In this document: positions 1-7,898 of the stretch, one piece after another
How positions within the stretch are numbered: the first letter of the stretch is position 1
How the letters are laid out: each line of letters opens with the position of its first letter
Source: DASUXA01 sp036378155
Lineage (GTDB): Bacteria; Actinomycetota; Actinomycetes; Mycobacteriales; Micromonosporaceae
Length of the DNA: 43,431 nt
Direction of reading: 5' to 3'
Assembly (NCBI GenBank): GCA_036378155.1
Contig: DASUXA010000081.1
Span: forward strand, 1 to 43,431
Made by a program: the position numbers and the translations under genes
The notes under the pieces: model-generated
Told to the model about the DNA's origin: nothing
The model's input: only the letters and a program-made list of their open reading frames with translations
Databases searched by the model: none

Positions 1-34
1 CCGCCCCCCCCCCCACCCCGCCCACCCACCGCGG
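1..34 (-). other. G-run tract just downstream of the sialidase-like gene
   Basis: Read on the minus strand, immediately after the stop codon of the neighbouring gene, the sequence holds four G-runs separated by single bases: GGG, GGG, GGGG and a run of eleven G. This fits the textbook motif for an intramolecular G-quadruplex. It might help end transcription of the sialidase-like gene. It also sits at the very edge of the window, so homopolymer sequencing error or a contig end cannot be excluded. Confidence 0.45.
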
Positions 35-1870
35 TCAGGGGACCCTGATCGAGGCGACGATCTGCTGCTGCCAGTGGTTCGGGTTCAGCGGGTCGCCGTA
101 GGTGCTCACCGACGTGCTGTAGTCGACCGTGCCGTCCGGCGTGAACTCGTTGCCGAAGTAGTCGCCGATGAAGGTGATCTCACAGGTCGCGCAGTCGGTG
201 TGCGGGGCGTTCAGTTGCGGGTCGAAGGTGTGCGCGCTGATCCGGATGTTGTGACCGCGCGGCGTGAGCGTCGGCGTGTAGAACTGGATGCTCGCGTTCA
301 CGCAGTAGTTCGTCGCGCCGTACGGTGGCAACTGACCCGGGTAGTTCGGATTGACCCGGTCCAGTGCCAGCCCGGCGCCGTCCGCCTCGGCGGTACCCGC
401 AGCCGGGCACGCCAGTCGCCGGTCGTAGAAGGCGACACTGACCGTACCGTTCGACGACACCGCAAGGTTCGGTTGGAACTCGTCGACCGGGCTGCGGTTG
501 TCGTTCACCTGGATCGGCGGGCTCCACGTCGCGCCGCCGTCGTACGACGCGGTGAGCATCACGTTGTCCACCCCGGCGCTGTCGTCCTCGTACGAGACGT
601 ACAGCGGGTAGTGCCCGTCGACCTTCACCGGTCCGACCGTGAACGTGTTCTCGATGCCGTCCCGGAACGTGGTGTTGGCGTACTCGTACGGCGGCGGCGT
701 CACCGAATCCGCCACCACACCCGCCACCGACCAGGTCTGACCACCGTCGGTGGAGACATCCACGCCCATCGCGACGCAGCAGTACCCCTTCTTCGGGTTG
801 AAGTTCGTCACCGTGGTGTACACCGATCCGTCGGGCGCGACGTGCGGCAGCAGGTACGTGGTGCCCTGCGGCGTGGTCGGCGGCTCCGGCAGGCGCGCCG
901 GCTTCGACCAGTCGGTGTGGGTACCGTCCGGACGTGCGTCGGCATACGAGACGTACGGCACCGGCGTGTAACTGTGGAAGTCCACCCACATCGCGTAGAT
1001 CCGGTTGCGGTGCGGGCTGTTCGGGTTCGTGTCGACCGTGATCCACTGTTTGTCCGGCGCGTTGCCGATGCTGTCGTAGGTGGCGACGTAGTCCGGTCCG
1101 CCGTTGTGCGTGGTGATCCAGTCGGTCGCGCGGGTCGCGCCGTGCGGGCGTACCGCGAGCGCGACGACCTCCGACGGCACCGCCGGGTTGGACTCCTGCG
1201 ACGGCGAGACGCTGTAGCTCTTGTCGCCGTCCGCCGTGTACACGAACTGGTACGGCAGCACCAGCGAGTAGTAGTTGCCGTAGGTGTCGAACGCGCCCAC
1301 CGGGTCGGTGTTGTCGGTCCACCCCTCGTATCCGGGGATGTGTCCCTGGACCGGCCAGGTCTGCCCGCCGTCGAACGACTCGTAGAACCCGAGCAGGTGG
1401 TTGTACCCCTCGGCGCTGACCACCCACTTCGACGATCCGATGAGGTGCTTCGGATTCGTCGGGTCGATCCGCAGATCCGACTCGGAGTGCTCCTTGACGA
1501 GCTTCGGTCCCGACGCCGGATACCCGGGGTTGCTGCCGATCTGCGTCGGGTACGGTCCGGACGCGCCGGTGTCCTCGCCGGTCGTCGCGCCGGGGCAGTC
1601 CGACATGCCGCTGTACCCGTCGTTGGGTCCGTCGCTGACGTCGTACTCGACCTCGGGGCGGTAGCAACTGGTTGCGGCGCCGGTCGCGTCGACATTGGTC
1701 ACCGCGTACGTGGCGTAGCTGTTCGCGTAGCTGGCATCACTCTGCGTGCCTTGCGGCACGATGCCCACCCCCGGCCCGAACGGCGCGTCCGACGCCGCCG
1801 CCGCCGGAGCGGCGGACGCCAGGAACAGCAGGGGTACCGAAAGAATTGCGAGCACAGGTCGAGCGGGCAC
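35..1870 (-). CDS. secreted sialidase-like / Asp-box beta-propeller protein
   Basis: A 611-residue exported protein of the sialidase/BNR-repeat type. The start is taken at a GTG (1870) because GAGGAGAGAGGAGG lies just upstream and residues 1-27 form a signal peptide (basic start, hydrophobic core, AAPAAAA cleavage region); a longer open frame upstream has no such signal. Three Asp boxes are visible: SFDGGQTW (about 165-172), STDGGQTW (about 375) and SYDGGATW (about 443), the hallmark turns of six-bladed sialidase-type propellers. It is rich in Tyr, Trp and Asn, like many extracellular propellers. Whether it cleaves sialic acid is unknown: catalytic Arg/Tyr/Glu residues could not be assigned by eye, and many actinobacterial relatives are uncharacterised. 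It is transcribed away from the L,D-transpeptidase-like gene. Confidence 0.75.
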   Translation of the reverse strand: MPARPVLAILSVPLLFLASAAPAAAASDAPFGPGVGIVPQGTQSDASYANSYATYAVTNVDATGAATSCYRPEVEYDVSDGPNDGYSGMSDCPGATTGEDTGASGPYPTQIGSNPGYPASGPKLVKEHSESDLRIDPTNPKHLIGSSKWVVSAEGYNHLLGFYESFDGGQTWPVQGHIPGYEGWTDNTDPVGAFDTYGNYYSLVLPYQFVYTADGDKSYSVSPSQESNPAVPSEVVALAVRPHGATRATDWITTHNGGPDYVATYDSIGNAPDKQWITVDTNPNSPHRNRIYAMWVDFHSYTPVPYVSYADARPDGTHTDWSKPARLPEPPTTPQGTTYLLPHVAPDGSVYTTVTNFNPKKGYCCVAMGVDVSTDGGQTWSVAGVVADSVTPPPYEYANTTFRDGIENTFTVGPVKVDGHYPLYVSYEDDSAGVDNVMLTASYDGGATWSPPIQVNDNRSPVDEFQPNLAVSSNGTVSVAFYDRRLACPAAGTAEADGAGLALDRVNPNYPGQLPPYGATNYCVNASIQFYTPTLTPRGHNIRISAHTFDPQLNAPHTDCATCEITFIGDYFGNEFTPDGTVDYSTSVSTYGDPLNPNHWQQQIVASIRVP

Positions 1871-1956
1871 GAAGCCTCCTCTCTCCTCGCGGACCGCGCG
1901 GCGGCTTCGCGTGCCGCACACCCGCTCCGCGAGTGACAACGACGCTGGTCGAACGG

Positions 1957-1962
1957 ATGCTA
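1957..1962 (-). promoter_or_regulatory. possible -10 box of the sialidase-like gene
   Basis: TAGCAT on the minus strand, about 90 bases before the GTG start, fits the TANNNT pattern. No convincing -35 element was found, so this is a weak call. Confidence 0.25.
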
Positions 1963-2010
1963 TGCCCCACCAGCAGGGACAGGCAGTCGCCTGATCGGGC
2001 GAGGGTCCGG

Positions 2011-2024
2011 TACAGTCCGCGACC
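2011..2024 (+). promoter_or_regulatory. TACAGT box, likely leaderless promoter
   Basis: TACAGT (2011-2016) lies eight bases before the ATG at 2025. There is no ribosome-binding site in between, so transcription probably starts at or within two bases of the start codon. Confidence 0.5.
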
Positions 2025-2615
2025 ATGTCCCCGGCACCACCCGCGATCCCGTCCCTGCCCCGCGCGACGACGCAGGTCATCCGGGTGTACGGCGAGCCGG
2101 GCAGTTCACACGCCACGGTCGCGACCCTCGTCCGGGTCGGCGACGACTGGCGTGCCGCGTTGCCGCCGATGCCGGCGCGCATCGGCGAACTCGGCTTCAG
2201 CGACGAGCATGTGGAAGGGGTGCCGAGCACACCCATCGGCGTCTATCCGATCGGCGACACGATGTTCGGCATCGAACCGGACCCCGGCGTCCGGTACCCG
2301 TACCACCGGGTCGTCGAGGGCGATCACTGGGATTCGAACAGCGACAGTCCGACGTACAACACGTTCGTGCCGGGGCGCGATCCGGGCGCCGGCAGCGAGG
2401 CGTTGTGGCGTTTCCACCCCGCGTACCGGCACTTCGCGGTCATCGGGTACAACATGCCCGCGGTACCCGGCAAAGGCAGCGCGATCTTCCTGCACGAGGG
2501 CACGGGTGGACCGACCGCCGGCTGTGTCAGCCTGGGGCGCGACGACCTGGTCGCGGTACTGACCTGGCTCGATCCGACCGCCTCGCCCCGGATCGTGCTC
2601 GGGCCGGTCGACTGA
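2025..2615 (+). CDS. L,D-transpeptidase (YkuD-type) family protein
   Basis: A 196-residue protein whose C-terminal half carries the YkuD catalytic signature: His157 in LHEGTG followed ten residues later by Cys167 in GPTAGCVSL. In this family the Cys attacks the peptidoglycan stem peptide and forms 3-3 cross-links or attaches proteins. No signal peptide or membrane segment is visible at the N-terminus (MSPAPPAIPSLPRATTQ), which is odd for an enzyme that should act outside the membrane. It may be exported another way, act on a cytoplasmic substrate, or start elsewhere. The start is supported by a TACAGT box eight bases upstream. Catalytic family is fairly sure; physiological substrate is not. 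Confidence 0.8.
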   Translation: MSPAPPAIPSLPRATTQVIRVYGEPGSSHATVATLVRVGDDWRAALPPMPARIGELGFSDEHVEGVPSTPIGVYPIGDTMFGIEPDPGVRYPYHRVVEGDHWDSNSDSPTYNTFVPGRDPGAGSEALWRFHPAYRHFAVIGYNMPAVPGKGSAIFLHEGTGGPTAGCVSLGRDDLVAVLTWLDPTASPRIVLGPVD

Positions 2616-2786
2616 AGACCCGCCGCGGGTCGTACCCGGTCCCGTGGTCCTGCCGGCGCGACGCTGCGGGTGCCGTGCCACGCGCGCCGAACGTCGACGG
2701 TGACATCGGCGCGGGGCGCGGCGTTGGTGGTACAGGAGATTGCGAGGGCGGGCGCGGTGTGTACCGTGCTCGTTCGGAGGAGGCAG

Positions 2787-3173
2787 ATGCGCGGCACGTG
2801 GCACCGGCGGGTTGATCCGATCTTCGTGGACAGCACCGGTCGGCGACGTCGAGTGGTCACCATGATCGGAGCGGCGCTCGGCGTGACTCTGATCGCCAGC
2901 CTCGGCTTGCTGATCGCCGGGCTGGTCGGCGCCGCGCCGGTACACATTCCCGGTTTCCCCGCCTCGGGAGCCAACGTCGAGCAGGTCGGCGCCCACCCGA
3001 CGCCGGGCGCGGGCGACCGCACTCCGTCGCCGTCGACCGAGCCGCACCCCGGACTGACTCCGACGCCGGGACCCGGGCAGGCGACGACCGGCACGACGAC
3101 GGTGACCGCGTCGCCGAGCAAGCATCGACCCACCCAGACACCGGACCACCCGCGACCGTCGAAGAGCCGCTGA
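2787..3173 (+). CDS. small single-pass membrane protein with Pro/Thr-rich tail
   Basis: A 128-residue protein of unknown function. The ATG at 2787 is preceded by GGAGGAGGC, a strong ribosome-binding site; an in-frame upstream start at 2670 lacks one. Residues about 1-23 are basic (MRGTWHRRVDPIF...GRRRR), residues about 25-48 form a transmembrane helix (MIGAALGVTLIASLGLLIAGLVG), and the rest is a Pro/Thr/Ser-rich extracytoplasmic tail with repeated TPTPG-type segments. The basic N-terminus predicts an N-in topology. It ends one base before the deacetylase/glycosyltransferase gene, so the two are almost certainly co-transcribed, and it may be an accessory subunit of that enzyme (inference). Confidence 0.7.
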   Translation: MRGTWHRRVDPIFVDSTGRRRRVVTMIGAALGVTLIASLGLLIAGLVGAAPVHIPGFPASGANVEQVGAHPTPGAGDRTPSPSTEPHPGLTPTPGPGQATTGTTTVTASPSKHRPTQTPDHPRPSKSR

Positions 3174-3174
3174 G

Positions 3175-5304
3175 ATGGCTCGGCACGTCGTCCGCCGCGA
3201 CCCCCGCGCGCACTGGTTCCTGCTCCTGCTGTTCATGGCGGTCCTGCTCGGCGGGTTGAGCCTGAACGGCTACATCCTGCACGTCGGGGCGGAGGGCAGC
3301 GGTCCGCGCATCCTGCCGCCGGGCGCGGCGGGCGCCGCGCCGGTCGACCTGAGTACGGCCGCGCCGGTGCTGCGGGTGGGCGCGGACGGCAGTGTGCAGA
3401 GTCGCGGCATGCCCGCGAAGACGATCGCGCTCACCTTCGACGACGGCCCCGATCCACGGTGGACACCGAAAATATTGGCCGTACTGCGCCGGTACCACGC
3501 GCACGCGACATTCTTCATGATCGGGTCGCATGTCAACGAAGATCCCGAGCTGGTGCGACGTATCGTCGCCGACGGTAACGAGGTCGGCTCGCACAGCTTC
3601 AGTCACCGGGAACTCGCTGTGCTGCCGAGTTGGCAGCGGCGAATCGAACTGTCCCTCACCCAGAACGCGATCGCGGGCGCGACCGGGCGGCAGGCGGTGC
3701 TGATGCGCCCGCCGTACTCGTCGGAACCGGACGCGGTGACCGCCGCCGACTTCGCCGCGCTGCGCGACGTCGGGCGGGACGGCTACCTGGTGGTACTCGC
3801 CGACCACGACACCAACGACTGGCGGAAGCCGGGCGTCGACGCGATCGTCCGTGCCGCCACGCCCAAGCCGGGTACCGGCGCGGTCGTGATGATGCACGAC
3901 GGCGGCGGGGACCGCGCCCAGACGGTACAGGCGCTCGACGTGCTGATCCCGAAGCTCCAGGCGCAGGGGTACCGGTTCGCGACCGTGTCGCAGGCGCTCG
4001 GCGTACCCGCGAATCCGCCCGCCCCGGCTCTGCTGACCTGGCGCGGGGTGGCGCTGCGCTGGGCGCAGCTCGGCGGCAGCGGGCTGGCGAAAGCGATGAC
4101 CTGGCTGCTCGCCGTCGCGGTCGGGCTCGCCCTGCTGCGGCTGGTCGTGCAGTTCGTGGCGGCATGGGTACACGTGCGCCGCGCCCGTCGGTTCGCCCGC
4201 CGCGACCTGCGCTACCTCGGACCCGTGTCGGTCATCGTGCCGGCGTACAACGAGTCGGCGAACATCGCGCACACCGTCCGGTCGCTGGTCGCCAGCGACT
4301 ACCCGAGGCTGGAGGTGATCGTCGTCGACGACGGGTCGACCGACGGTACCGCCGACATCGTGGAGCGGCTGAACCTGCGCGGGGTGTACGTGATCCGCCA
4401 GGACAACGCCGGCAAACCGGCGGCGCTGAACACCGGTATCCGGCATGCGCGCGGCGACCTGCTGGTGCTCGTGGACGGCGACACCGTGTTCGAACCGGAC
4501 TCGGTCGGACTGCTCGTCCAGCCGTTCGTCGACCCGCGCGTCGGGGCGGTGTCCGGCAACACCAAGGTCGCCAACCGGCGCGGACTGCTCGGGCGTTGGC
4601 AGCACCTCGAGTACGTGATCGGGTTCAACCTCGACCGGCGGATGTTCGACATCGCCGAGTGCATGCCGACCGTACCGGGCGCGATCGGCGCGTTCCGGCG
4701 CGAGACGCTCGCCGACGTCGGGGGCGTGTCGTCCGAGACGCTCGCCGAGGACACGGATCTGACCATGTCGGTCCTGCGGGCGGGCTGGAAGGTCGTGTAC
4801 GAGGAGCGGGCGATCGCGTGGACCGAGGCGCCCTCGTCGCTGCGGCAGCTGTGGCGTCAGCGGTACCGCTGGTGCTACGGCACCATGCAGGCGATGTGGA
4901 AGCACCGCCGGTCGCTGCGCGAATGGGGGACCGCCGGCAAGCTGGGTCGGCGCGGTCTGGCGTACCTGCTGATGTTCCAGGTGCTGCTGCCGCTGGTGGC
5001 GCCGGCGGTCGACGTGTACGCCGTGTACGGGCTGATCTTCCTGCCGTGGACGAAGGTCGTCGCGGTGTGGTTCGGGTTCGTGGCGGTGCAGGGCGTGACC
5101 GCCGCGTACGCGCTGCGTCTGGACCGCGAGCGGTACGGGCCGCTGTGGACGCTGCCGTTGCAGCAGATCGTGTACCGGCAGCTGATGTACCTGGTCGTCG
5201 TGCAGTCCACGGTGATGGCGGTGCTGGGTGGGCGGCTGCGCTGGCACCGGATGATCCGTACCGGCGAGGCGGCGGCTCGCGGCGCGGTGCCGGCGCGACG
5301 CTGA
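3175..5304 (+). CDS. bifunctional polysaccharide deacetylase / family 2 glycosyltransferase
   Basis: A 709-residue membrane fusion protein. After an N-terminal membrane helix (about 13-37) comes a NodB-type deacetylase with the metal/catalytic motifs TFDDGPD (about 88-94) and HSFSH (140-144) and an RPPYS motif. A central membrane helix pair (about 302-335) leads to a processive GT2 domain: VIVPAYNES, DDGSTDG (about 385), DGD (about 435), ED (about 525) and QRYRW (562-566), the D,D,D,QxxRW set of hyaluronan- and cellulose-synthase-like enzymes. Further membrane helices follow. One polypeptide could therefore both polymerise a beta-linked N-acetylhexosamine polymer and de-N-acetylate it on the outside, as IcaA plus IcaB do separately. 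The polymer is unknown. It is co-transcribed with the small membrane protein before it. Confidence 0.88.
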   Translation: MARHVVRRDPRAHWFLLLLFMAVLLGGLSLNGYILHVGAEGSGPRILPPGAAGAAPVDLSTAAPVLRVGADGSVQSRGMPAKTIALTFDDGPDPRWTPKILAVLRRYHAHATFFMIGSHVNEDPELVRRIVADGNEVGSHSFSHRELAVLPSWQRRIELSLTQNAIAGATGRQAVLMRPPYSSEPDAVTAADFAALRDVGRDGYLVVLADHDTNDWRKPGVDAIVRAATPKPGTGAVVMMHDGGGDRAQTVQALDVLIPKLQAQGYRFATVSQALGVPANPPAPALLTWRGVALRWAQLGGSGLAKAMTWLLAVAVGLALLRLVVQFVAAWVHVRRARRFARRDLRYLGPVSVIVPAYNESANIAHTVRSLVASDYPRLEVIVVDDGSTDGTADIVERLNLRGVYVIRQDNAGKPAALNTGIRHARGDLLVLVDGDTVFEPDSVGLLVQPFVDPRVGAVSGNTKVANRRGLLGRWQHLEYVIGFNLDRRMFDIAECMPTVPGAIGAFRRETLADVGGVSSETLAEDTDLTMSVLRAGWKVVYEERAIAWTEAPSSLRQLWRQRYRWCYGTMQAMWKHRRSLREWGTAGKLGRRGLAYLLMFQVLLPLVAPAVDVYAVYGLIFLPWTKVVAVWFGFVAVQGVTAAYALRLDRERYGPLWTLPLQQIVYRQLMYLVVVQSTVMAVLGGRLRWHRMIRTGEAAARGAVPARR

Positions 5305-5346
5305 CACCACCTGGGCGGTACGGCGTTGGCCTGCGAGGATGTCCCG

Positions 5347-6291
5347 ATGCGACTGGTCACGATCGACGACATCCGGGCGGCGACGGAGAACATCCGGGGC
5401 GTCGCGGTACGCACACCGCTGCTGCCCTGCCTGTGGGCGCCTGGGCTGTGGCTGAAGCCGGAGAGCCTGCAACCGATCGGGGCGTTCAAGGTGCGCGGCG
5501 CGCAGCACGCGATCGCCTCGCTGCCGGCTGACCGCCGCGCGGCGGGCGTGATCACACACTCGTCCGGCAACCACGCGCAGGCGGTGGCGTACGCCGCCGC
5601 GACGTTCGGGGTGCCGTGTGTGGTCGTGATGCCGGACGTCGCGTCCGCCGTCAAGATCGAGGCGACCCGTGCCCTGGGGGCGGAGATCGTCCTGGTACCG
5701 CCGGCGGAGCGGCTGTCCCGGATGACGGAGTTGGCGCATGAGCGCGGCCTCGCGCCGATCCCGCCGTTCGACGACCCCGCGGTGATCGCCGGGCAGGGCA
5801 CGGTCGGTCTGGAGATCGTCGACGACCTGCCCGACGTGCGGACCGTACTGGTGCCGGTCGGTGGCGGCGGTCTCGCCTCGGGCGTGGCGACCGCCGTGAA
5901 GGCGCTGGTACCGGGCGCGACGGTGATCGGTGTGGAACCGGAGGACGCGGCGGACACCGAGGCGAGCCTGCGCGCCGGGCACCTGGTCGACTGGCCGATC
6001 GAGCGGGCGTACCGGACGGTCGCGGACGGGCTGCGCACCCAACCGTCCGAGTTGACCTTCGCGCATCTCGCTCAGCGGCTCGACGGCATGCTCACGGTCT
6101 CCGATTCGGAGATTGTGGACGCGGTACGGGTGCTCGCCCGCTCCGCCCGTCTCGTCGTCGAACCGAGCGGGGCGGTCGCGACCGCCGCGTACCTGTACCG
6201 CCGCGACGCCCTGCCGGACGGAAAGACGGTCGCGGTGATCACCGGCGGCAACGTCGACCCGGCGTTCTTCGCCAAGCTGCTCGCCGAGTGA
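5347..6291 (+). CDS. threonine dehydratase-like PLP enzyme (fold type II)
   Basis: A 314-residue PLP-dependent ammonia-lyase of the serine/threonine dehydratase family. Lys48 in IGAFKVRGA is the expected Schiff-base lysine, SSGNHAQAVAYAA the substrate/PLP-phosphate loop, and VGGGGLASGV the glycine loop holding the cofactor phosphate. The length matches catabolic-type or short threonine dehydratases and serine racemases, because there is no C-terminal ACT regulatory domain. The start is the ATG at 5347 with a GAGG about nine bases upstream, rather than a TTG 21 bases earlier. It is the last normal-GC gene before the AT-rich insert. Exact substrate (Thr, Ser or a hydroxy-aspartate) is open. Confidence 0.82.
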   Translation: MRLVTIDDIRAATENIRGVAVRTPLLPCLWAPGLWLKPESLQPIGAFKVRGAQHAIASLPADRRAAGVITHSSGNHAQAVAYAAATFGVPCVVVMPDVASAVKIEATRALGAEIVLVPPAERLSRMTELAHERGLAPIPPFDDPAVIAGQGTVGLEIVDDLPDVRTVLVPVGGGGLASGVATAVKALVPGATVIGVEPEDAADTEASLRAGHLVDWPIERAYRTVADGLRTQPSELTFAHLAQRLDGMLTVSDSEIVDAVRVLARSARLVVEPSGAVATAAYLYRRDALPDGKTVAVITGGNVDPAFFAKLLAE

Positions 6292-6318
6292 TCTGCGCGG
6301 GATGTCTGACCTGGCAAT

Positions 6319-6359
6319 TTGACGTTCGAGGCTCTGAGATGACATTCTCAACGTGAGAA
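6319..6359 (+). promoter_or_regulatory. promoter overlapped by an operator-like inverted repeat
   Basis: TTGACG (6319-6324) and CATTCT (6343-6348), 18 bases apart, resemble a standard -35/-10 pair. A perfect dyad, TTCTCA-ACG-TGAGAA (6345-6359), overlaps the -10 and the expected start of transcription. A third half-site, TGAGA, lies at 6335-6339. The arrangement suits autorepression by the RHH-type protein encoded 13 bases downstream. Confidence 0.6.
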
Positions 6360-6371
6360 CTCGATCAGAGG

Positions 6372-6773
6372 ATGAGCGCGTTGCCTGAGATACATGTATC
6401 GGCCCGGACCTACGAACGGATCTCTCTGCTTGCCCGCGCCTGGTTGGTTTCGCAGGGCGAAGCGGTGGACCGCCTCCTCGACAACTTCCAACAATCCGGT
6501 CAGGGCGGGTCAGTTCAGGAAACTGGCGGTCGCATGAGAATTCATGCTATTTACGAGGGCAACCGGACAGATGGGCTATTCGATCCCGAATCAGAGGTCG
6601 TGGAAATATTGTCGGGTCCGCTCGCGGGGAGGCGTTTCAGGTCGCCGAGCGGGGCCGCCGTTGCCGTGGTTCAGGCCGCAAAGCCGTCGATTCAGCCGAA
6701 CCGAAACGGCTGGTCCTTCTGGACAGTGACTGACACTGGTCAGATTTTATACATGGTAAGACGTCGTCGCTAG
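6372..6773 (+). CDS. RHH-type DNA-binding protein with RAMA-like C-terminal domain
   Basis: A 133-residue protein not firmly matched to a named family. Residues about 5-37 (IHVSARTYERISLLARAWLV, then GEAVDRLLDNF) have the strand-helix-helix pattern of ribbon-helix-helix DNA binders. Residues about 70-128 contain a pattern resembling RAMA-type domains: a SGPLAG hairpin, SPSGAAVAVV, and the NGWSFW signature, predicted in other proteins to sense modified DNA bases. The ATG at 6372 directly abuts AGAGG; a TTG at 6381 lies nine bases after it and may be the true start. Base composition is more AT-rich than neighbouring genes. It is followed 50 bases later by the DUF3800 gene. RHH is fairly likely; RAMA assignment is from pattern recognition only. 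Confidence 0.55.
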   Translation: MSALPEIHVSARTYERISLLARAWLVSQGEAVDRLLDNFQQSGQGGSVQETGGRMRIHAIYEGNRTDGLFDPESEVVEILSGPLAGRRFRSPSGAAVAVVQAAKPSIQPNRNGWSFWTVTDTGQILYMVRRRR

Positions 6774-6823
6774 CATTTGAATACGCTTAAGGTCGGCACT
6801 CGCGCGCAAAGTAGGCCCCCTAA

Positions 6824-7705
6824 ATGCTAATCTTCTACGTCGATGAGTTCGGCGATCATTCGATGCTGACCAAGCCGGGCTCTCCAACTGATCTAAAACC
6901 TGGGGTTAGCAAACATTTCATACTCGCTGCTGTTGGTGTGCGCGATACGAGTCGGAAGCCGTTGGCAGAGGCGATCTTCGGTCTTAAGAAGAGGCATTTC
7001 GGATTGCACGCCGAACGCATGCCATGGAGTGCGAGTGAAATTAAGGGCCGGTACCTATTTCGTGCTGCTCGAAGCGTGGCCACTGGTCACGTCCTCGAAC
7101 ACCCCGACGCATACGTCTGTCTCGACAGCGTGGTGAAGGTCAACGCTCTCATCGAGGATCTCGGACTAATCTTCGCGAAGTTCCGTCCTATTATCTTCGC
7201 GGTAGCAGTAGACAAGGCTGCGATTCTTTCAAAACTGTGGAGCAGGACGCCACCACCGCCACTCGGCGTGGCGTATGCATATCTGCATCAGCGTGTTGCG
7301 TTGACGATGGAACGTCTCCACGCGGGCGAGGCCGCGATCCTGGTCGCGGATCAGCAGACCCAGCACGAGTCCTTCTTTCGTACCGGGGAGATGAATGCTG
7401 TCAGGGACCGTATGACAAGTCCGTTACCGATAAGCCCGAACTTCGACCTAGTACTCGACAAGCCCCTGTGGATTGATACCGCGCTTAGCTCATGGGATCG
7501 CGAAATCCTCCAGTTGCCTGACATGGTTGCATACACGGTCGGTGAGTTACTTAAGCGCGGATGCGTACCGAGGGAGCGCTGCTACCTGTGGGAACAGATA
7601 AAGCCCCATTTTGCGGTGCACTGGTCGACGGGGAAAATAAGGTCCGGAGGAATTGCAATCTATCCGAGCACGAGCCGACCGCCGAGAGAAATCGACCTGT
7701 ATTGA
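6824..7705 (+). CDS. DUF3800 domain protein (RNase H-fold-like)
   Basis: A 293-residue protein beginning MLIFYVDEFGD, the diagnostic N-terminus of DUF3800, with acidic residues Asp7, Glu8 and Asp11. Further conserved-looking acidic sites are Asp176 in AILVADQ and Asp233 in ILQLPDMVAY, so the acidic residues expected of an RNase H-like metal site are present. DUF3800 proteins are widespread in phages, mobile elements and defence islands; their biochemical activity is mostly untested. Codon use is visibly less GC-biased than in flanking genes (ATA, TTA and ATT codons occur), indicating recent transfer. The gene follows the RHH/RAMA-like gene on the same strand and ends before a strong hairpin shared with the convergent ptrB gene. 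Confidence 0.8.
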   Translation: MLIFYVDEFGDHSMLTKPGSPTDLKPGVSKHFILAAVGVRDTSRKPLAEAIFGLKKRHFGLHAERMPWSASEIKGRYLFRAARSVATGHVLEHPDAYVCLDSVVKVNALIEDLGLIFAKFRPIIFAVAVDKAAILSKLWSRTPPPPLGVAYAYLHQRVALTMERLHAGEAAILVADQQTQHESFFRTGEMNAVRDRMTSPLPISPNFDLVLDKPLWIDTALSSWDREILQLPDMVAYTVGELLKRGCVPRERCYLWEQIKPHFAVHWSTGKIRSGGIAIYPSTSRPPREIDLY

Positions 7706-7832
7706 CGTCGTGACGTATCTCCAGGAAAACAAAGCCGGCACTCGATGCGTCACCCACCGGATCCCGGAAGGCGACGCCAGCGCCGGCGAACTGAGGCTAC
7801 ATGGCGGGAGTGATCGAGTCAAGCTCTTCTCT

Positions 7833-7877
7833 GCGCTGGGAACCGTACACCACCGCAAGGCCTACGGTTCCCAGCGC
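7833..7877. terminator. perfect 15-bp hairpin between convergent genes
   Basis: GCGCTGGGAACCGTA (7833-7847) is exactly repeated in inverted orientation at 7863-7877, with a 15-base spacer. It lies between the end of the DUF3800 gene and the end of the convergent ptrB gene and could end transcription from both sides. There is no U-tract, as is usual for actinobacterial terminators. The spacer is longer than typical, so a protein-binding site or a remnant insertion end is also possible. Confidence 0.6.
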
Positions 7878-7898
7878 CTGTTCGCCGCTTGGCTGGTC

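Noticed and set aside
74..1936. A 620-codon open frame opposite the sialidase-like gene
   Set aside because: Arg/Val-rich text with no motif; the minus-strand frame has a signal peptide, ribosome-binding site and three Asp boxes.
2857..6351. An 1164-codon minus-strand open frame spanning three plus-strand genes
   Set aside because: It crosses gene borders, is Arg/His/Asp-rich and has no recognisable domain, while the plus-strand genes have full catalytic motifs.
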